From NCBI GenBank assembly GCA_958349055.1, contig CATWBO010000006.1, forward strand, positions 1 to 64,000: a DNA stretch of 64,000 nt. Reading direction: 5' to 3'. This document shows, one piece after another, positions 36,204-45,308 of this stretch (positions are counted from its first letter, which is position 1; each line of letters begins with the position of its first letter). The position numbers and the translations under genes are program-made. The notes below the pieces were generated by a model. The model had not been told where the DNA came from, made no database searches, and saw only the letters and a list, made by a program, of their open reading frames with translations. This DNA is from an uncultured bacterium (GTDB lineage Bacteria > Actinomycetota > Coriobacteriia > Coriobacteriales > Coriobacteriaceae).

Positions 36204-36914
36204 TTACGCCTCCTTTTTCTGCTTATCGCGGGCGGCCTTGGCGGCAAGCGCCGCGCGGACCTTGGCCGCTTTCTCGGGATCCATGGCGGCGAGCTTTGCC
36301 TCCATCTCGGCAGCCTTGAGCGCCGCCTTCGCAGCAGCCTCGTCATGTTGAGCATCCGAGCCGGCAGCCGCGGCGGGCTGGGCAGCGGCGGCGCCCGCAG
36401 CATCGCCAGTGCTCTCCCCCGCAGCAGCAGCGGCCGCAGTGGCCTTCTCGGCCGCGGCCTTGCGCGCCTTGGCCTCGGCGGCGGCGCGGACCTTCATGGC
36501 CTTCTCGCGCGCGGCCTTCACCTCGGGCGTAATCACGCTCATGGGCTCGGCCGTCGAGACCTGGTAGAAAAAGCCGTTAAAGTCGACCTGCATATCGGTG
36601 ATGGCAAGGCCGAACAGGTCGTGCGCCTCGTTCTCAAACGGGAACACCGCCGGATAGTACGAGCTGATGGACGGAATCTCCTGGTACTGGTCGATGCCCT
36701 CAACCACCAGATTCTCGATCGCATAGCTGCCGTCCCGCGCAATATGTTTCTGAGCAGCACGAACGTTGATAAACGTATAGACCAGACGATACGTGCCGTC
36801 GTCGACGTTGCGCTCGGCGTGCATTTGCACAAAGCGCGCGCCGACGCCCTTGAGCTCCTGGACATGCGACAGCAACTCATCGATCCCGACGGTGATATAG
36901 ATTGCCTCTTGCAT
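36204..36914 (-). CDS. echD: Ech-type hydrogenase 30-kDa subunit (EchD/NuoC-like) with long Ala/Lys tail
   Basis: 236 residues. Residues 1-120 are the NuoC-like fold (LLSHVQELKGVGARFVQMHA...YYPAVFPFENEAHDLFGLAITDMQV, with the conserved E-x-x-D-LFG). Residues from about 130 are an Ala/Lys/Glu-rich, helical or disordered extension that standard EchD lacks. It overlaps the EchC stop by one base (TAATG) and has AGGAGG 7 nt before ATG 36914. It holds the peripheral arm together in homologues. Confidence 0.88.
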   Translation of the reverse strand: MQEAIYITVGIDELLSHVQELKGVGARFVQMHAERNVDDGTYRLVYTFINVRAAQKHIARDGSYAIENLVVEGIDQYQEIPSISSYYPAVFPFENEAHDLFGLAITDMQVDFNGFFYQVSTAEPMSVITPEVKAAREKAMKVRAAAEAKARKAAAEKATAAAAAAGESTGDAAGAAAAQPAAAAGSDAQHDEAAAKAALKAAEMEAKLAAMDPEKAAKVRAALAAKAARDKQKKEA

Positions 36915-37480
36915 TACTCGGCCTCCTTTGCAGCGGCGGGCGTCTCAGCAGGCGCGTCGCCGGCCTCGGCCGCGGCCACAAACCCGTCCTCGCCCAGCTC
37001 AACGCCACCGTCCCAGGTGGCGGCGCCGCCCACGGTGAGTGGATCGCCGCCGGCGCGCATCACGGCCTCCTTCTGGTCCAGGATGCCGCACGCCTCCACG
37101 ATGGCATCGATCACCGTCTCGGGGCGAATGGCGCACCCGGGCGCGTACACGTCCACGGGAATCGCGCGGTCCACGCCGCCAATCACGTTGTAGGCATCAC
37201 GGAACACGCCGCCCGAGCACGCGCAGATGCCGCACGCCACCACGCACTTGGGCTCGAGCATCTGGTTGTAGATCTGGCGCACGACGGGCAGGTTTTGCGC
37301 GTTGACCGAACCCGTCACCAAAAAGATATCCGCATGCTTGGGGTTACCGGTGTTGACCACGCCAAAGCGCTCCGCATCGAACAGCGGCGTGAGCGAGGCC
37401 AGCACCTCGATATCGCATCCGTTGCAGCTCGAGCCGTCGTAATGAATAACCCACGGCGAGCGCGACATTTTATGATCCAT
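36914..37480 (-). CDS. echC: [NiFe] hydrogenase small subunit (EchC/NuoB-like)
   Basis: 188 residues with the cysteines of the proximal [4Fe-4S] cluster: SSCNGCD (Cys19, Cys22), ACGICACSGG and PGCAIRPE. It carries electrons between the EchF clusters and the nickel site. AGGAGG lies 8 nt before ATG 37480. The C-terminal 45 residues are acidic and Ala-rich, an extension not needed for the fold. Confidence 0.9.
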   Translation of the reverse strand: MDHKMSRSPWVIHYDGSSCNGCDIEVLASLTPLFDAERFGVVNTGNPKHADIFLVTGSVNAQNLPVVRQIYNQMLEPKCVVACGICACSGGVFRDAYNVIGGVDRAIPVDVYAPGCAIRPETVIDAIVEACGILDQKEAVMRAGGDPLTVGGAATWDGGVELGEDGFVAAAEAGDAPAETPAAAKEAE

Positions 37481-37492
37481 GGATGCCGCCTC

Positions 37493-40375
37493 CTAAATAA
37501 ACACGTCAACGAGGATGGGCATAAGGTTGAGCAGGCCAAACACCAGCGCCACGCCCCAGCCGAGCTTAAAGCAGCTGCGCCAGGTGCTACGGGCGAAGGT
37601 GTTATCGATCAGTACCTCGACAAAATACGTCGCGACCATCACGACCAGGGCAACCACCCAGCTCACCGGGTTGTCCCAAACAAAAAACATGCCCACCCAC
37701 ATCAAAAACAGCACGGTCTCGCACCAGTGCATAAGGGTCATCTTGGCCAGCGTGCTGCCGCTCATCTCGGTGGCGACGCCCTGGACAATCTCCTGATGCG
37801 CGTGATGCGAGTACGAAAGATCGAACGGCGACTTGCGCAGCTTGATGGTAAGCACCGCGAGCAGCGCGAGGAAAATGGGCGCACTGTACACGATGATGGG
37901 CGCCGACTGCCCGGTCACGGCGATGGAATCAAAGCTATCGGTGGCGAGATACAGGCCCACGCTCATCAGCAGAACGGCGGGCTCGTAACTCATGACCTGC
38001 AGCAGCTCGCGGTCGGCGCCGACCTGGGCAAACGGGCTTTGCGTCGAGGCGGACGCCAACACCACAAAGATCGCAGCGAGCGTAACCATGAAAGCGCACA
38101 GCAGCGTGTTGGAGCCCGACACAAAGATGCCGCCGCCCACCACGGTAAAGATGAGCGCGCACGCCATGTAGGTATCATCCATGGTGTTTACGCTGGCAGG
38201 GGCCTTGCGCAGCAGCTTGGCAACGTCGTAGAAAGGCTGGAGCAGGCGCGGACCCACGCGGCCCTGCATGCGGGCCGAAAGCTTGCGGTCAAGGCCGTCG
38301 ATCAGTCCACCCACAAGCGGCGCAATCAAGGCAAACGCCACGGTACCAATAAATATGCCCACGACACCCGAACCTTCAAAATACTTGCCGCGCAGCACCG
38401 AGGGCGCGCCCATGGCAAGCCGCTCGGGCCCAATCCACGCGCAACACAGCAGCGCAAACAAGATAATGCTGCAGCACACGACGCTACCCGCGGGGCCAAT
38501 ACGCTTCTCGCCAAGGGCGTCCTCCGAGTACCAATTGCGCTTTTCGGCCTTCACCTCGCGTCCCATCGAGCCGCGGAAATGGCGATATTTGTCGGTTCCC
38601 ACACCCGAAAGATATACGTTTACGTGCGGCTTGTTGCTCACGCGGAATGAAGTCAGCAGCACCACGGCGATAAAAGCCACGATAACCACCATCAGATACA
38701 TGGCATCCTTGCCAATAACGTACGGCACGCGGCCAAACACCATGGCCAAGTAAGGCGACACCAGACCGCTCGAGATAATCGGGAACGCCACGCAGCACAG
38801 AATCAGCAGCGCGGCGATGGTGTTGAGCGCCATCCATTCGGTCTTATGGACATTGACCTCAACGTTTTGAGCCGTGGGGTCGACGCCCGAAAGCTTGGCG
38901 AGCCACTTACCCCAGAAGAAGAACGTCGCGGCCGAGCCAAAGGCAAGCACCATGATCATGAGCACGTTGCCGGTCTGCGCAAACGCCACCAGGGCGCCCC
39001 ACTTGGACACGAGCATGCCAAACGGCGCCACAAACATGCCCATGATGCCCAGCATCATCAGGCGCGTCAGGTGCGGCATGCGGCTGAACATACCGTCCAT
39101 GTCCTCGATATTGCGGCTGCCGATATGATGCTCGGCGGTGCCCACGCACAGGAACAGCAGCGACTTGGCCACCGTATGGAACAGGATTAGGAAGATGGCC
39201 GCCCACACGGCCTCGGGCGCACCGACACCCAAGCAGGCACTGATGAGGCCCAGGTTGGAAATGGTGGAGTACGCGAGCACGCGTTTGGCGTTGCTCTGCG
39301 AGATGGCCATGAGGGCAGCGAGCAAAAACGTGATGGCACCCACACTCGTGACCATAAAGCCGGTCACGGGATAGATGGCATAGAGCGGGCTCAGCTTGAC
39401 CATCAGGAACACGCCGGCCTTGACCATGGTGGACGAGTGCAGCAGGGCGCTCGTGGGAGTGGGGGCAACCATGGCGCCGAGCAGCCAGGTGTGGAACGGC
39501 ATCTGCGCGGCCTTGGTAAGTGCGGCGAGCGACAGCAGGACGACCGGCATCACCAGCAGCGCGGACTGCGCGGTGCCGGCGCCGGAAAGCTCGATCATGC
39601 CCGAGATGGTCAGCGGCATGCCGTTAACGTGCAGGTACATGAGTCCGGCCAAAAACGCGATGCCGCCCAGCATGTTGAGGATGATCTGGGTGAAAGCGTT
39701 TTTAATGGCCTCGGGCGTGCGCGTGTAGCCAATCATGAGGAACGAGCACACGGTGGTGATTTCCCAGCCACAGAACAGCCACTCAAGGTTGTCGCTCGTC
39801 ACGATGACGAACATGGCCGAGAGGAACAGGAACATAAGCGCCAGGAACTGCGGGCGTCGGTCGGGCGCCGCCTGCCCGCGCAGCGCTGCCTCGTGCTCGT
39901 CGTGGGCCTGGAAGTCCTTCATGTAGCCCAGGGCGTACACGCAGATTAGGCTGCCGACGATGCCGACGGCGAGGACCATGATCACGCTCATGTAGTCCAG
40001 GTAGAGCGGCGTTGCCGTGACGGCTTCGGTCGCGGGCAGCGTCATAGCTGCAAAGGCGAGCGAACCCACCAGCTGCACCACGCCGAGCACCGTGGTGAGC
40101 GTGCTCTTATATTTACGCGCGTTGTACAGGATGATGGCGCACAGGATGACATCGATGACGGAGCTGATGATCGAGAGCACATGCGAGGTGCCCGGTGCCA
40201 CCTCAAAGCTCTGCGGACCCGTGCCAAAAAACATGACGGCGACTACAACTGTCACCGCCATAATAATGCCGGAGCCTACAAGCCCTACCGCATCGCGGGC
40301 GCGGTCACCGCGCGCGAGCAGCATGCCCAGCGCCGGTACCAGCGGAAACAGGGTAAGGAAATACAGTAGCGTCAT
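37493..40375 (-). CDS. Fused ion-pumping and NuoH-like membrane subunits of the Ech-type hydrogenase (EchA-EchB fusion)
   Basis: 960 residues in one uninterrupted frame. Residues 1 to about 660 are a NuoL/MrpA-type antiporter-like subunit (HSSTMVKAGVFLMVKL, WEITTVCSFLMIGYTR), with Lys/Glu residues in membrane helices used for proton translocation. Residues about 665-960 are NuoH/EchB-like (RMQGRVGPRLLQPFYDVAKL; ASTQSPFAQVGADRELLQVMSYEP; SPFDLSYSHHAHQEIVQG). In other Ech operons these are separate echA and echB genes. GGGGGAG precedes ATG 40375. First gene of the hydrogenase operon; gaps to following genes are 12 bp or less. Confidence 0.9.
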   Translation of the reverse strand: MTLLYFLTLFPLVPALGMLLARGDRARDAVGLVGSGIIMAVTVVVAVMFFGTGPQSFEVAPGTSHVLSIISSVIDVILCAIILYNARKYKSTLTTVLGVVQLVGSLAFAAMTLPATEAVTATPLYLDYMSVIMVLAVGIVGSLICVYALGYMKDFQAHDEHEAALRGQAAPDRRPQFLALMFLFLSAMFVIVTSDNLEWLFCGWEITTVCSFLMIGYTRTPEAIKNAFTQIILNMLGGIAFLAGLMYLHVNGMPLTISGMIELSGAGTAQSALLVMPVVLLSLAALTKAAQMPFHTWLLGAMVAPTPTSALLHSSTMVKAGVFLMVKLSPLYAIYPVTGFMVTSVGAITFLLAALMAISQSNAKRVLAYSTISNLGLISACLGVGAPEAVWAAIFLILFHTVAKSLLFLCVGTAEHHIGSRNIEDMDGMFSRMPHLTRLMMLGIMGMFVAPFGMLVSKWGALVAFAQTGNVLMIMVLAFGSAATFFFWGKWLAKLSGVDPTAQNVEVNVHKTEWMALNTIAALLILCCVAFPIISSGLVSPYLAMVFGRVPYVIGKDAMYLMVVIVAFIAVVLLTSFRVSNKPHVNVYLSGVGTDKYRHFRGSMGREVKAEKRNWYSEDALGEKRIGPAGSVVCCSIILFALLCCAWIGPERLAMGAPSVLRGKYFEGSGVVGIFIGTVAFALIAPLVGGLIDGLDRKLSARMQGRVGPRLLQPFYDVAKLLRKAPASVNTMDDTYMACALIFTVVGGGIFVSGSNTLLCAFMVTLAAIFVVLASASTQSPFAQVGADRELLQVMSYEPAVLLMSVGLYLATDSFDSIAVTGQSAPIIVYSAPIFLALLAVLTIKLRKSPFDLSYSHHAHQEIVQGVATEMSGSTLAKMTLMHWCETVLFLMWVGMFFVWDNPVSWVVALVVMVATYFVEVLIDNTFARSTWRSCFKLGWGVALVFGLLNLMPILVDVFI

Positions 40376-40632
40376 ACCATCACTCCCCCATGCAAAAACG
40401 CTGCAATTGTTTAACGTTATAGCTCAGTTGAGGAGTAGCGGCGGCGGGTTTTCGGTCAACTGGGGAGTTTTAGGCGTACGGGGTAAGGAGTCTGTCCGCT
40501 TTGGAGCAGAGAGGCGACGCTCCCCCTATCGCGACGGCGGGCGCACGGGCCACTGCGCGCGGTTTATTAACCACTTTGGAGGATGTTCCAGTAGGCTCAC
40601 GACGGTCCAAAAAGTTGGCGCGGCAAGAAAAA

Positions 40633-40650
40633 TGCGCCCCTGTGGGCGCA
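40633..40650 (-). terminator. Intrinsic terminator of the orphan HTH gene
   Basis: TGCGCCC pairs with GGGCGCA over a 4-base loop; on the minus strand TTTTTC follows directly. It lies 12 bp past the stop codon. Confidence 0.75.
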
Positions 40651-40662
40651 CCATCCCGTTCG

Positions 40663-41058
40663 CTATTCCGCCTTTTTAACGCGCGGCTTGCGACCGCGCG
40701 GCTTATCAACCAGCGCGGACTCACCGCTCTCGCGATACTGGCGGCACCAAGCCTTGACCGAAGACTCGCTGGGAATCTTGTGCTTGATCATGGCCTCGCG
40801 AACCGTTAAGCCGTTTTCCAAGCGGTCCTTGACCACGGCGAGCTTAACTTCGTACGAATAGGTGTGATGATGCGAACCGGCGTTGAGAACGGCGTCGGCA
40901 CCGCCTACGGCATACGCGCGGGCCCACTGACGAGCCGTGGCCTGGGGAATGCCAAGCTCCGCGGCGAGGGCGCGATGACCGACCCCCTCTTGGAGGATCT
41001 CGACGGCGCGCTGCCTAACCTCGGGCGCATGCGTGCGAGTCCTAGTTGCTTCCGACAT
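40663..41058 (-). CDS. Orphan helix-turn-helix protein, transposase-subunit-like
   Basis: 131 residues with two helix-turn-helix units: residues about 10-60 (RQRAVEILQEGVGHRALAAELGIPQATARQWARAY) and about 65-115 (YEVKLAVVKDRLENGLTVREAMIKHKIPSESSVKAWCRQYRE), then a basic tail (DKPRGRKPRVKKAE). This is the form of IS3/IS630-type first open frames that bind transposon ends, but no DDE transposase gene or terminal repeats are adjacent. It could be a remnant or a domesticated regulator. The start is uncertain (ATG 41058 or GTG 41067); neither has a strong ribosome site. Confidence 0.7.
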   Translation of the reverse strand: MSEATRTRTHAPEVRQRAVEILQEGVGHRALAAELGIPQATARQWARAYAVGGADAVLNAGSHHHTYSYEVKLAVVKDRLENGLTVREAMIKHKIPSESSVKAWCRQYRESGESALVDKPRGRKPRVKKAE

Positions 41059-41507
41059 ACCTGCCACTTCTTAGCCTTAACCGTTAATCTGCTTTCTTAC
41101 GTGCAAGTTAGATAGTAGCATTTTACTGTTTGCTCAAAGCAGTTAATTAAAATAGACGCGGCGTTATCTGGGCATTTGGCACCAATTTACGACATTTCTT
41201 TATCGATTATTTACGCTGGTAGCTGACTCGCAGCCAATCGTCATTCGCCTGTCAACAAAATTGACACCTCTTTATGCCCTTTGCTATAGCGGATATGATT
41301 ATTAACCCCTCCCCCAATAATTTTGAGTAATCGGCAAGGCAGTAGACGTCCTTACTCCTCATGATTACCGCGCATTGCCATCCACCGGAGCAAAACAAAA
41401 AGGGCGGGGCCTGCTGCGCTTGCAGGCCCCGCACCGGTTGACACCCGACGGGACACAGCCGGGCGAGGCGGATCCGTGCTACCGCCCCGCCTGGCCGCGA
41501 TGTTCAA
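41059..41507. other. AT-rich intergenic region with possible divergent promoters
   Basis: 449 bp upstream of the orphan HTH gene and downstream of the flavoenzyme. The first 330 bp are clearly AT-richer than the neighbours. TGTCAACAAAATTGACA (41250-41266) is a palindrome containing a TTGACA box on each strand; TATAGC lies 18 bases beyond the plus-strand box. No gene is visible. A terminator is at 41404-41432. Confidence 0.4.
41404..41432 (-). terminator. Terminator of the flavoenzyme gene
   Basis: An 11-bp perfect stem (GCGGGGCCTGC / GCAGGCCCCGC) with a 7-base loop; the minus strand continues CCCTTTTTGTTTTG. It lies 75 bp past the stop codon. Confidence 0.75.
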
Positions 41508-43538
41508 CTACAGCTCGTTGGCCGCGTGATACGCCGTGCGAATGGCGCTCGCAATGTCGGCGGTGCGCTCGCCCGAGCAGTCGCCCACGCAGGTCACGGG
41601 CACCGTCACGCCATCCAGGTCAAACGCGTTGGCCTTGGATCCCACGGCCATCACCACGTAATCGCAGGCGATCTTCACCGGCTCCTCGGCACCGTCCTCG
41701 GTGGCGTGCACGGCCTCCACGCCCTCGTCGGTAATGGCGGTCAGGCGGGTCTTCACGTGCTGTTCCACGTTGTGGGCGGCAAAGTCGCTCATGATCAGCG
41801 GCAGAATGGTCTCGGACTCGCCAGCGGCAATCTTGTCGAGCATCTCGACAATCGCCACCTCGCAGCCGTGCTGCAGCAGGTACTCGGCAGTCTCGGTACC
41901 CACCAGGCCACCGCCAATGACAGCGACGCGGCCGCCGAGCTCCACCTTGCCGGCCAGCACGTCCCAGCTCGAGACGACCTTCTCCGAGTCGGCGCCCGGA
42001 ACGGGGATGACCACGTCATGCGCGCCCACGGCCACAATCGCGGCGTCGGCGGCGTTGAGGTCCGCAGGGCTAGCGGCATGGTTGAGCTCGACCTTCACGC
42101 CCAGGCCGGGCAGAATCTTCTCGTAATACTCGACCGAGCGCATGATCTCGTCCTTGCGCGGAGGCGCGGCCGCCAGCACAATCTGGCCGCCCAGATGATC
42201 GCTCGCCTCATAGACGGTCACGTCGTAGCCGCGTTTGGCCGCCACGCGCGCGGCCTCCAGGCCGGCGATGCCGCCGCCCACCACGGCGATCTTCTTGTCG
42301 CCCTCGCCCGGCTTAATGGCGATGGTCGCCTCGTCGCCGTTCTCGGCGTTGAGCACGCACGAGATGTACTTGCGGTTTTGAATCGCGTCGACGCAGCCCT
42401 TGTTGCAGTTGAGGCACTCGCGGATGGGCTCGCCGGTCGCGGCCTTCAACGCAATGTCGGGGTCGCACATGAGCGAGCGGCCATAGGCGATAATGTCGGC
42501 CGCGCCGTCCTCAAGAATCTTCTCGCCGGCCTCGACCGAAACAACACGGCCGACGGTGGCCACCGGCACGGAGACCAGGGCCTTGACGCGCTCGGCCACC
42601 GGCAGCGTCCAGTTGTAGGGCATGGCACCCATGGGCGGAATGGTGTCGCCCATGTTGCCGGTGTGGTTGGCCTGCGCGACCTGGATCATGTCGATGCCCG
42701 CGCCCTCGAGCAGCTTGGCGAACTCGCAGGCCTCGTCGGGCTGCAGGCCACCCTTGCCGCGCGGCGTGCCGTCGGGGTTCTCCATGATCACGGGCAGTTT
42801 GTACTCCACCATCAGCTGCGGCGCGGCCTCCTTAATGGCGGCGACGACCTCGAGCGCATAGCGAACGCGGTTCTCGAACGAACCGCCGTACTCGTCGGTA
42901 CGCTTGTTGAGGATGGCCGAACATAGCGAACCCACCAAGCGGTCGCCGTGGACCTCGATGGCGTCAATGCCGGCCTGCTGCGCGCGAGCGGCCGAGGCGG
43001 CGATGGCCTCCTTGATCTGGGTGAGCTGCTCTACGCTCGCCTCGTTCACAAAGTGCTGCATATCGTGGTGCAACTTGGCATAGGCCTGCTTGCGGATCTC
43101 GTTGGACTCGGCCATCTTGGCGGCAAAGGTCTCCTCGTCGCCGGCGGCCTTGGCCTCCTGCGCAGCCTTGGCGGCGACCATGGAACCCATGACCATGCGG
43201 CCGACGCCGGGCACGTCGTACTCGGGGTGGAACAGCTGCAGCGCGACCTTGGCGCCGTGCTTGTGAACGGCGTCGGCCAGCGCCTTAAACGTGGGGATCT
43301 GGGCGTCGGTCGCCAACTTGGGCGTGGGGCTTGCGGTCATAACGGGAGCAACGTCGCCGATGACGATGTAGCTCACGCCGCCACGGGCCAGGCGCTCGTA
43401 AAAAGCCAGGCTGCGCTCGCCGATGGAACCGTCGCGCTCCTCGTAGCCGGTGGTCAGCGGCGGGAACATAATGCGGTTTTTGAGCTCAAGGGGGCCAACC
43501 GTAATGGGCTGGAGCAGCTTGGATGCAGGTGCGGTCAT
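41508..43538 (-). CDS. Old-yellow-enzyme-type NADH:flavin oxidoreductase with [4Fe-4S] and FAD domains
   Basis: 676 residues. N-terminal FMN TIM barrel (LLQPITVGPLELKNRIMFPP; AARAQQAGIDAIEVHGDRLVGSL) with the loop motif variant HGDRLV. A cluster motif C-L-N-C-N-K-G-C...C follows (around residue 375). The C-terminal FAD/NAD half has VVGGGIAGLEAARVAAKRGY and VIGGGLVGTETAEYL. This matches 2,4-dienoyl-CoA reductases, enoate reductases and the bile-acid enzymes BaiCD/BaiH, which reduce activated C=C bonds in anaerobes; the substrate cannot be chosen here. I use ATG 43538 (AGAGG 7 nt upstream) rather than ATG 43544. Confidence 0.88.
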   Translation of the reverse strand: MTAPASKLLQPITVGPLELKNRIMFPPLTTGYEERDGSIGERSLAFYERLARGGVSYIVIGDVAPVMTASPTPKLATDAQIPTFKALADAVHKHGAKVALQLFHPEYDVPGVGRMVMGSMVAAKAAQEAKAAGDEETFAAKMAESNEIRKQAYAKLHHDMQHFVNEASVEQLTQIKEAIAASAARAQQAGIDAIEVHGDRLVGSLCSAILNKRTDEYGGSFENRVRYALEVVAAIKEAAPQLMVEYKLPVIMENPDGTPRGKGGLQPDEACEFAKLLEGAGIDMIQVAQANHTGNMGDTIPPMGAMPYNWTLPVAERVKALVSVPVATVGRVVSVEAGEKILEDGAADIIAYGRSLMCDPDIALKAATGEPIRECLNCNKGCVDAIQNRKYISCVLNAENGDEATIAIKPGEGDKKIAVVGGGIAGLEAARVAAKRGYDVTVYEASDHLGGQIVLAAAPPRKDEIMRSVEYYEKILPGLGVKVELNHAASPADLNAADAAIVAVGAHDVVIPVPGADSEKVVSSWDVLAGKVELGGRVAVIGGGLVGTETAEYLLQHGCEVAIVEMLDKIAAGESETILPLIMSDFAAHNVEQHVKTRLTAITDEGVEAVHATEDGAEEPVKIACDYVVMAVGSKANAFDLDGVTVPVTCVGDCSGERTADIASAIRTAYHAANEL

Positions 43539-43676
43539 GGACATTCCTCTCTTGTAGGCGCGGCGGCGATGATACCGCGTAGTTGTCTAAAGGATATGGC
43601 ATGGGGGCACAGCGGCACAACGGAAATCGGCGGATAGCAGGTGGCGGCAGGTGGATGGGGCGGGGCGGCCCGTCGG

Positions 43677-43817
43677 TTTGTCTCGATCTGTAACAGTTAC
43701 TCAGTAAAAACCGTCCCTCGTGTTACAGATTTAGACAAACGAAGACCGTCCTGCCGAAACATCTCAATCTGTAACACCTGGCCGCCCAAATCGAGCCCAG
43801 ATGTTACAGATCGAGAT
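43677..43817. repeat. Tandem inverted repeats of the TGTAACA/TGTTACA type
   Basis: TTTGTCTCGATCTGTAACA (43677-43695) is inverted at 43721-43739 with two mismatches. ATCTCAATCTGTAACA (43761-43776) pairs with TGTTACAGATCGAGA (43803-43817), which is also the exact inverse of 43681-43695. The two palindromes lie upstream of the flavoenzyme start and outside the integrated element. Confidence 0.6.
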
Positions 43818-43869
43818 TTTGTTTGAGAGACCAAGAATTGGACCGAAGACACAGTCCCGGAATAACAAA

Positions 43870-43897
43870 TAAGCTCGCCGGCTAGGCCGACGAGCTG
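43870..43897 (-). terminator. Probable original terminator of the tRNA-fMet gene, now displaced
   Basis: A stem around GCTCG/CGAGC and GCCGGC/GCCGAC lies just outside attL; on the minus strand it is followed by TTATTTGTTATT. Before integration it would have stood directly downstream of the tRNA gene. Confidence 0.5.
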
Positions 43898-43903
43898 CAA
43901 GTT

Positions 43904-43944
43904 CTTGGTCGCGGGGGCAGGATTTGAACCTACGACCTCCGGGT
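43904..43944. other. attL: 41-bp duplicate of the tRNA-fMet 3' part
   Basis: Identical over 41 bp to 49911-49951, which is the 3' half (T arm, variable loop and part of the anticodon stem) plus 2 flanking bases of the intact initiator tRNA. It marks the left end of the integrated element; sequences diverge directly after GGGT. Confidence 0.9.
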
Positions 43945-44054
43945 ATTGTTGTGCTACAATTCTCAGCGGTTTACTTTTGATTATTTTCGCAGGTAGTTAG
44001 TATAATCTATTCCCGTTGATACTATTTGAATCACTATGTTTCCCAATGAAAGTA

Positions 44055-44074
44055 GGGACAATAGTAGGGACACT
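44055..44074. repeat. Left integrase arm-site candidate
   Basis: GGGACAATAGTAGGGACACT is identical to 49832-49851 near the other end of the element. Within it AGTAGGGACA is itself repeated (44051-44060 and 44063-44072 with one change). Position just inside each att site fits arm-type integrase binding sites. Confidence 0.55.
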
Positions 44075-44092
44075 TTTGCGATTGGGGAGAAC

Positions 44093-45304
44093 ATGCCGAG
44101 AATCGTGCTCCAACCGGGTCAAGACACAATCGACGGCGCACAGATAAAACCCGACCCGAGGGGTGGCTACCGCATGAAGTGGAGCATACGGCTTCCAGAC
44201 GGGCTCACCTTACGGCGTGACACGCGCGGAAAGATGACAAAAGGCGAGCTGAGGGCAAAAGCCCATCGTCAAGCAGAAGAGTTGAAAGCGACCTTTGGAC
44301 AGCAGAACTGCTGGCGCAGCTCCGACCTATTCGAGAATTACATCAAATCAGAAGCGATGAAGACCATAAGGGAAAGCCCTAGAATCCGCGACACAACCCG
44401 AGAGCGATACGCTCTGTGCCTCTCGATAGCCTCAGAAACACTCGGAAAATACCCCATAGCAGACGCACTTCGCGCTGGCACTTTCGGCAATGCGTTGTCC
44501 TCGATTGCCCGCCAGCACGGAACAGCTACAGCGCGACAAGTTCGTAAGGTTGTCAACAAATGGGTCATACAGCCGCTCATTATGTCTGGAGTGCTGTCCT
44601 CCAACCCCATTGCGGGCCTATCGTTCGACCTCCCAGAGCACAAGGCGGGCAACAAGCCGGATGGTGGCAGGGGCCTCACGGAAAGCGAGTGGAGACAGGC
44701 GCTGGACTGGCTCCTCTCAGATGACTGGCGGTCAATTCTTGACGAGGACACCCCGATACGCGGGAAATATTCGCGCCAACAACTTGCCAATGTCCGCCGC
44801 TCGATTGTCGAGATGACCGCATTGCAAGCGGCAACGGGCCTCAGAATCGGCGAAGCGCGGGCGCTCACGTGGAATGAGGTGGGACGCGACTGCACCACCG
44901 TAGAGGTAACCAACGAGGCAAGCAAGACGCACAGAGGGCGTATCGTGCCCGTACTTGAGACCCGGGTTGTTTCGATGCTCCTGTGCAGACGCGAAGCCTG
45001 CAAAGGCCAAGGTCTTGTGTTCCCATCCCCTGCCGCAGATGACCCGTGGCACGAGTGGGACAAATCGAATTGCTCGAAGGCGGTTCGTGCGCTCTATAAA
45101 GAAATGGCAGAAGCCTGCGACATTGAACTACTCCAAACGGTTCGTTCTCACGTCTGGCGAACGACTCTGCACACAGTTGCTCGAAATAGGGGCATTCCCA
45201 TCGAGCTGCGCGCTGTCCTATTTGGACATGACCCGGAAACCGCAAAACGCTACTACACTGACACGAATGACATCAGCAGCGTTCTCAGTGCATTTGCGAG
45301 CTAG
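44093..45304 (+). CDS. int: Tyrosine recombinase / integrase
   Basis: 403 residues. An N-terminal arm-binding domain (GGYRMKWSIRLPDGLTLRRDTRGKMTKGELRAKAHRQAEELK), a core-binding SAM-like domain (about 85-185), and a catalytic domain with ATGLRIGEARALTW (first Arg), SHVWRTTLHTVARNRG (H-x-x-R) and the tyrosine in FGHDPETAKRYYTDTND. It catalyses integration at and excision from the tRNA-fMet att site. ATG 44093 follows GGGGAGAAC; the frame opens earlier but without a ribosome site. It lies 150 bp from attL. Confidence 0.93.
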   Translation: MPRIVLQPGQDTIDGAQIKPDPRGGYRMKWSIRLPDGLTLRRDTRGKMTKGELRAKAHRQAEELKATFGQQNCWRSSDLFENYIKSEAMKTIRESPRIRDTTRERYALCLSIASETLGKYPIADALRAGTFGNALSSIARQHGTATARQVRKVVNKWVIQPLIMSGVLSSNPIAGLSFDLPEHKAGNKPDGGRGLTESEWRQALDWLLSDDWRSILDEDTPIRGKYSRQQLANVRRSIVEMTALQAATGLRIGEARALTWNEVGRDCTTVEVTNEASKTHRGRIVPVLETRVVSMLLCRREACKGQGLVFPSPAADDPWHEWDKSNCSKAVRALYKEMAEACDIELLQTVRSHVWRTTLHTVARNRGIPIELRAVLFGHDPETAKRYYTDTNDISSVLSAFAS

Positions 45305-45308
45305 GAGG

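Larger units (their letters stand above)
43539..44092. other. Junction with tandem palindromes, tRNA terminator and left element boundary
   Basis: 554 bp between the flavoenzyme and the integrase. It contains two tandem inverted repeats (43677-43817), an old tRNA terminator (43870-43897), the attL duplicate (43904-43944) and the integrase arm-like repeat (44055-44074). No chromosomal gene is visible. Confidence 0.65.

Noticed and set aside
43904..43960. A second tRNA gene at the left element end
   Set aside because: Only the 3' half matches; the sequence diverges at the anticodon stem, so it is the att duplicate, not a gene.
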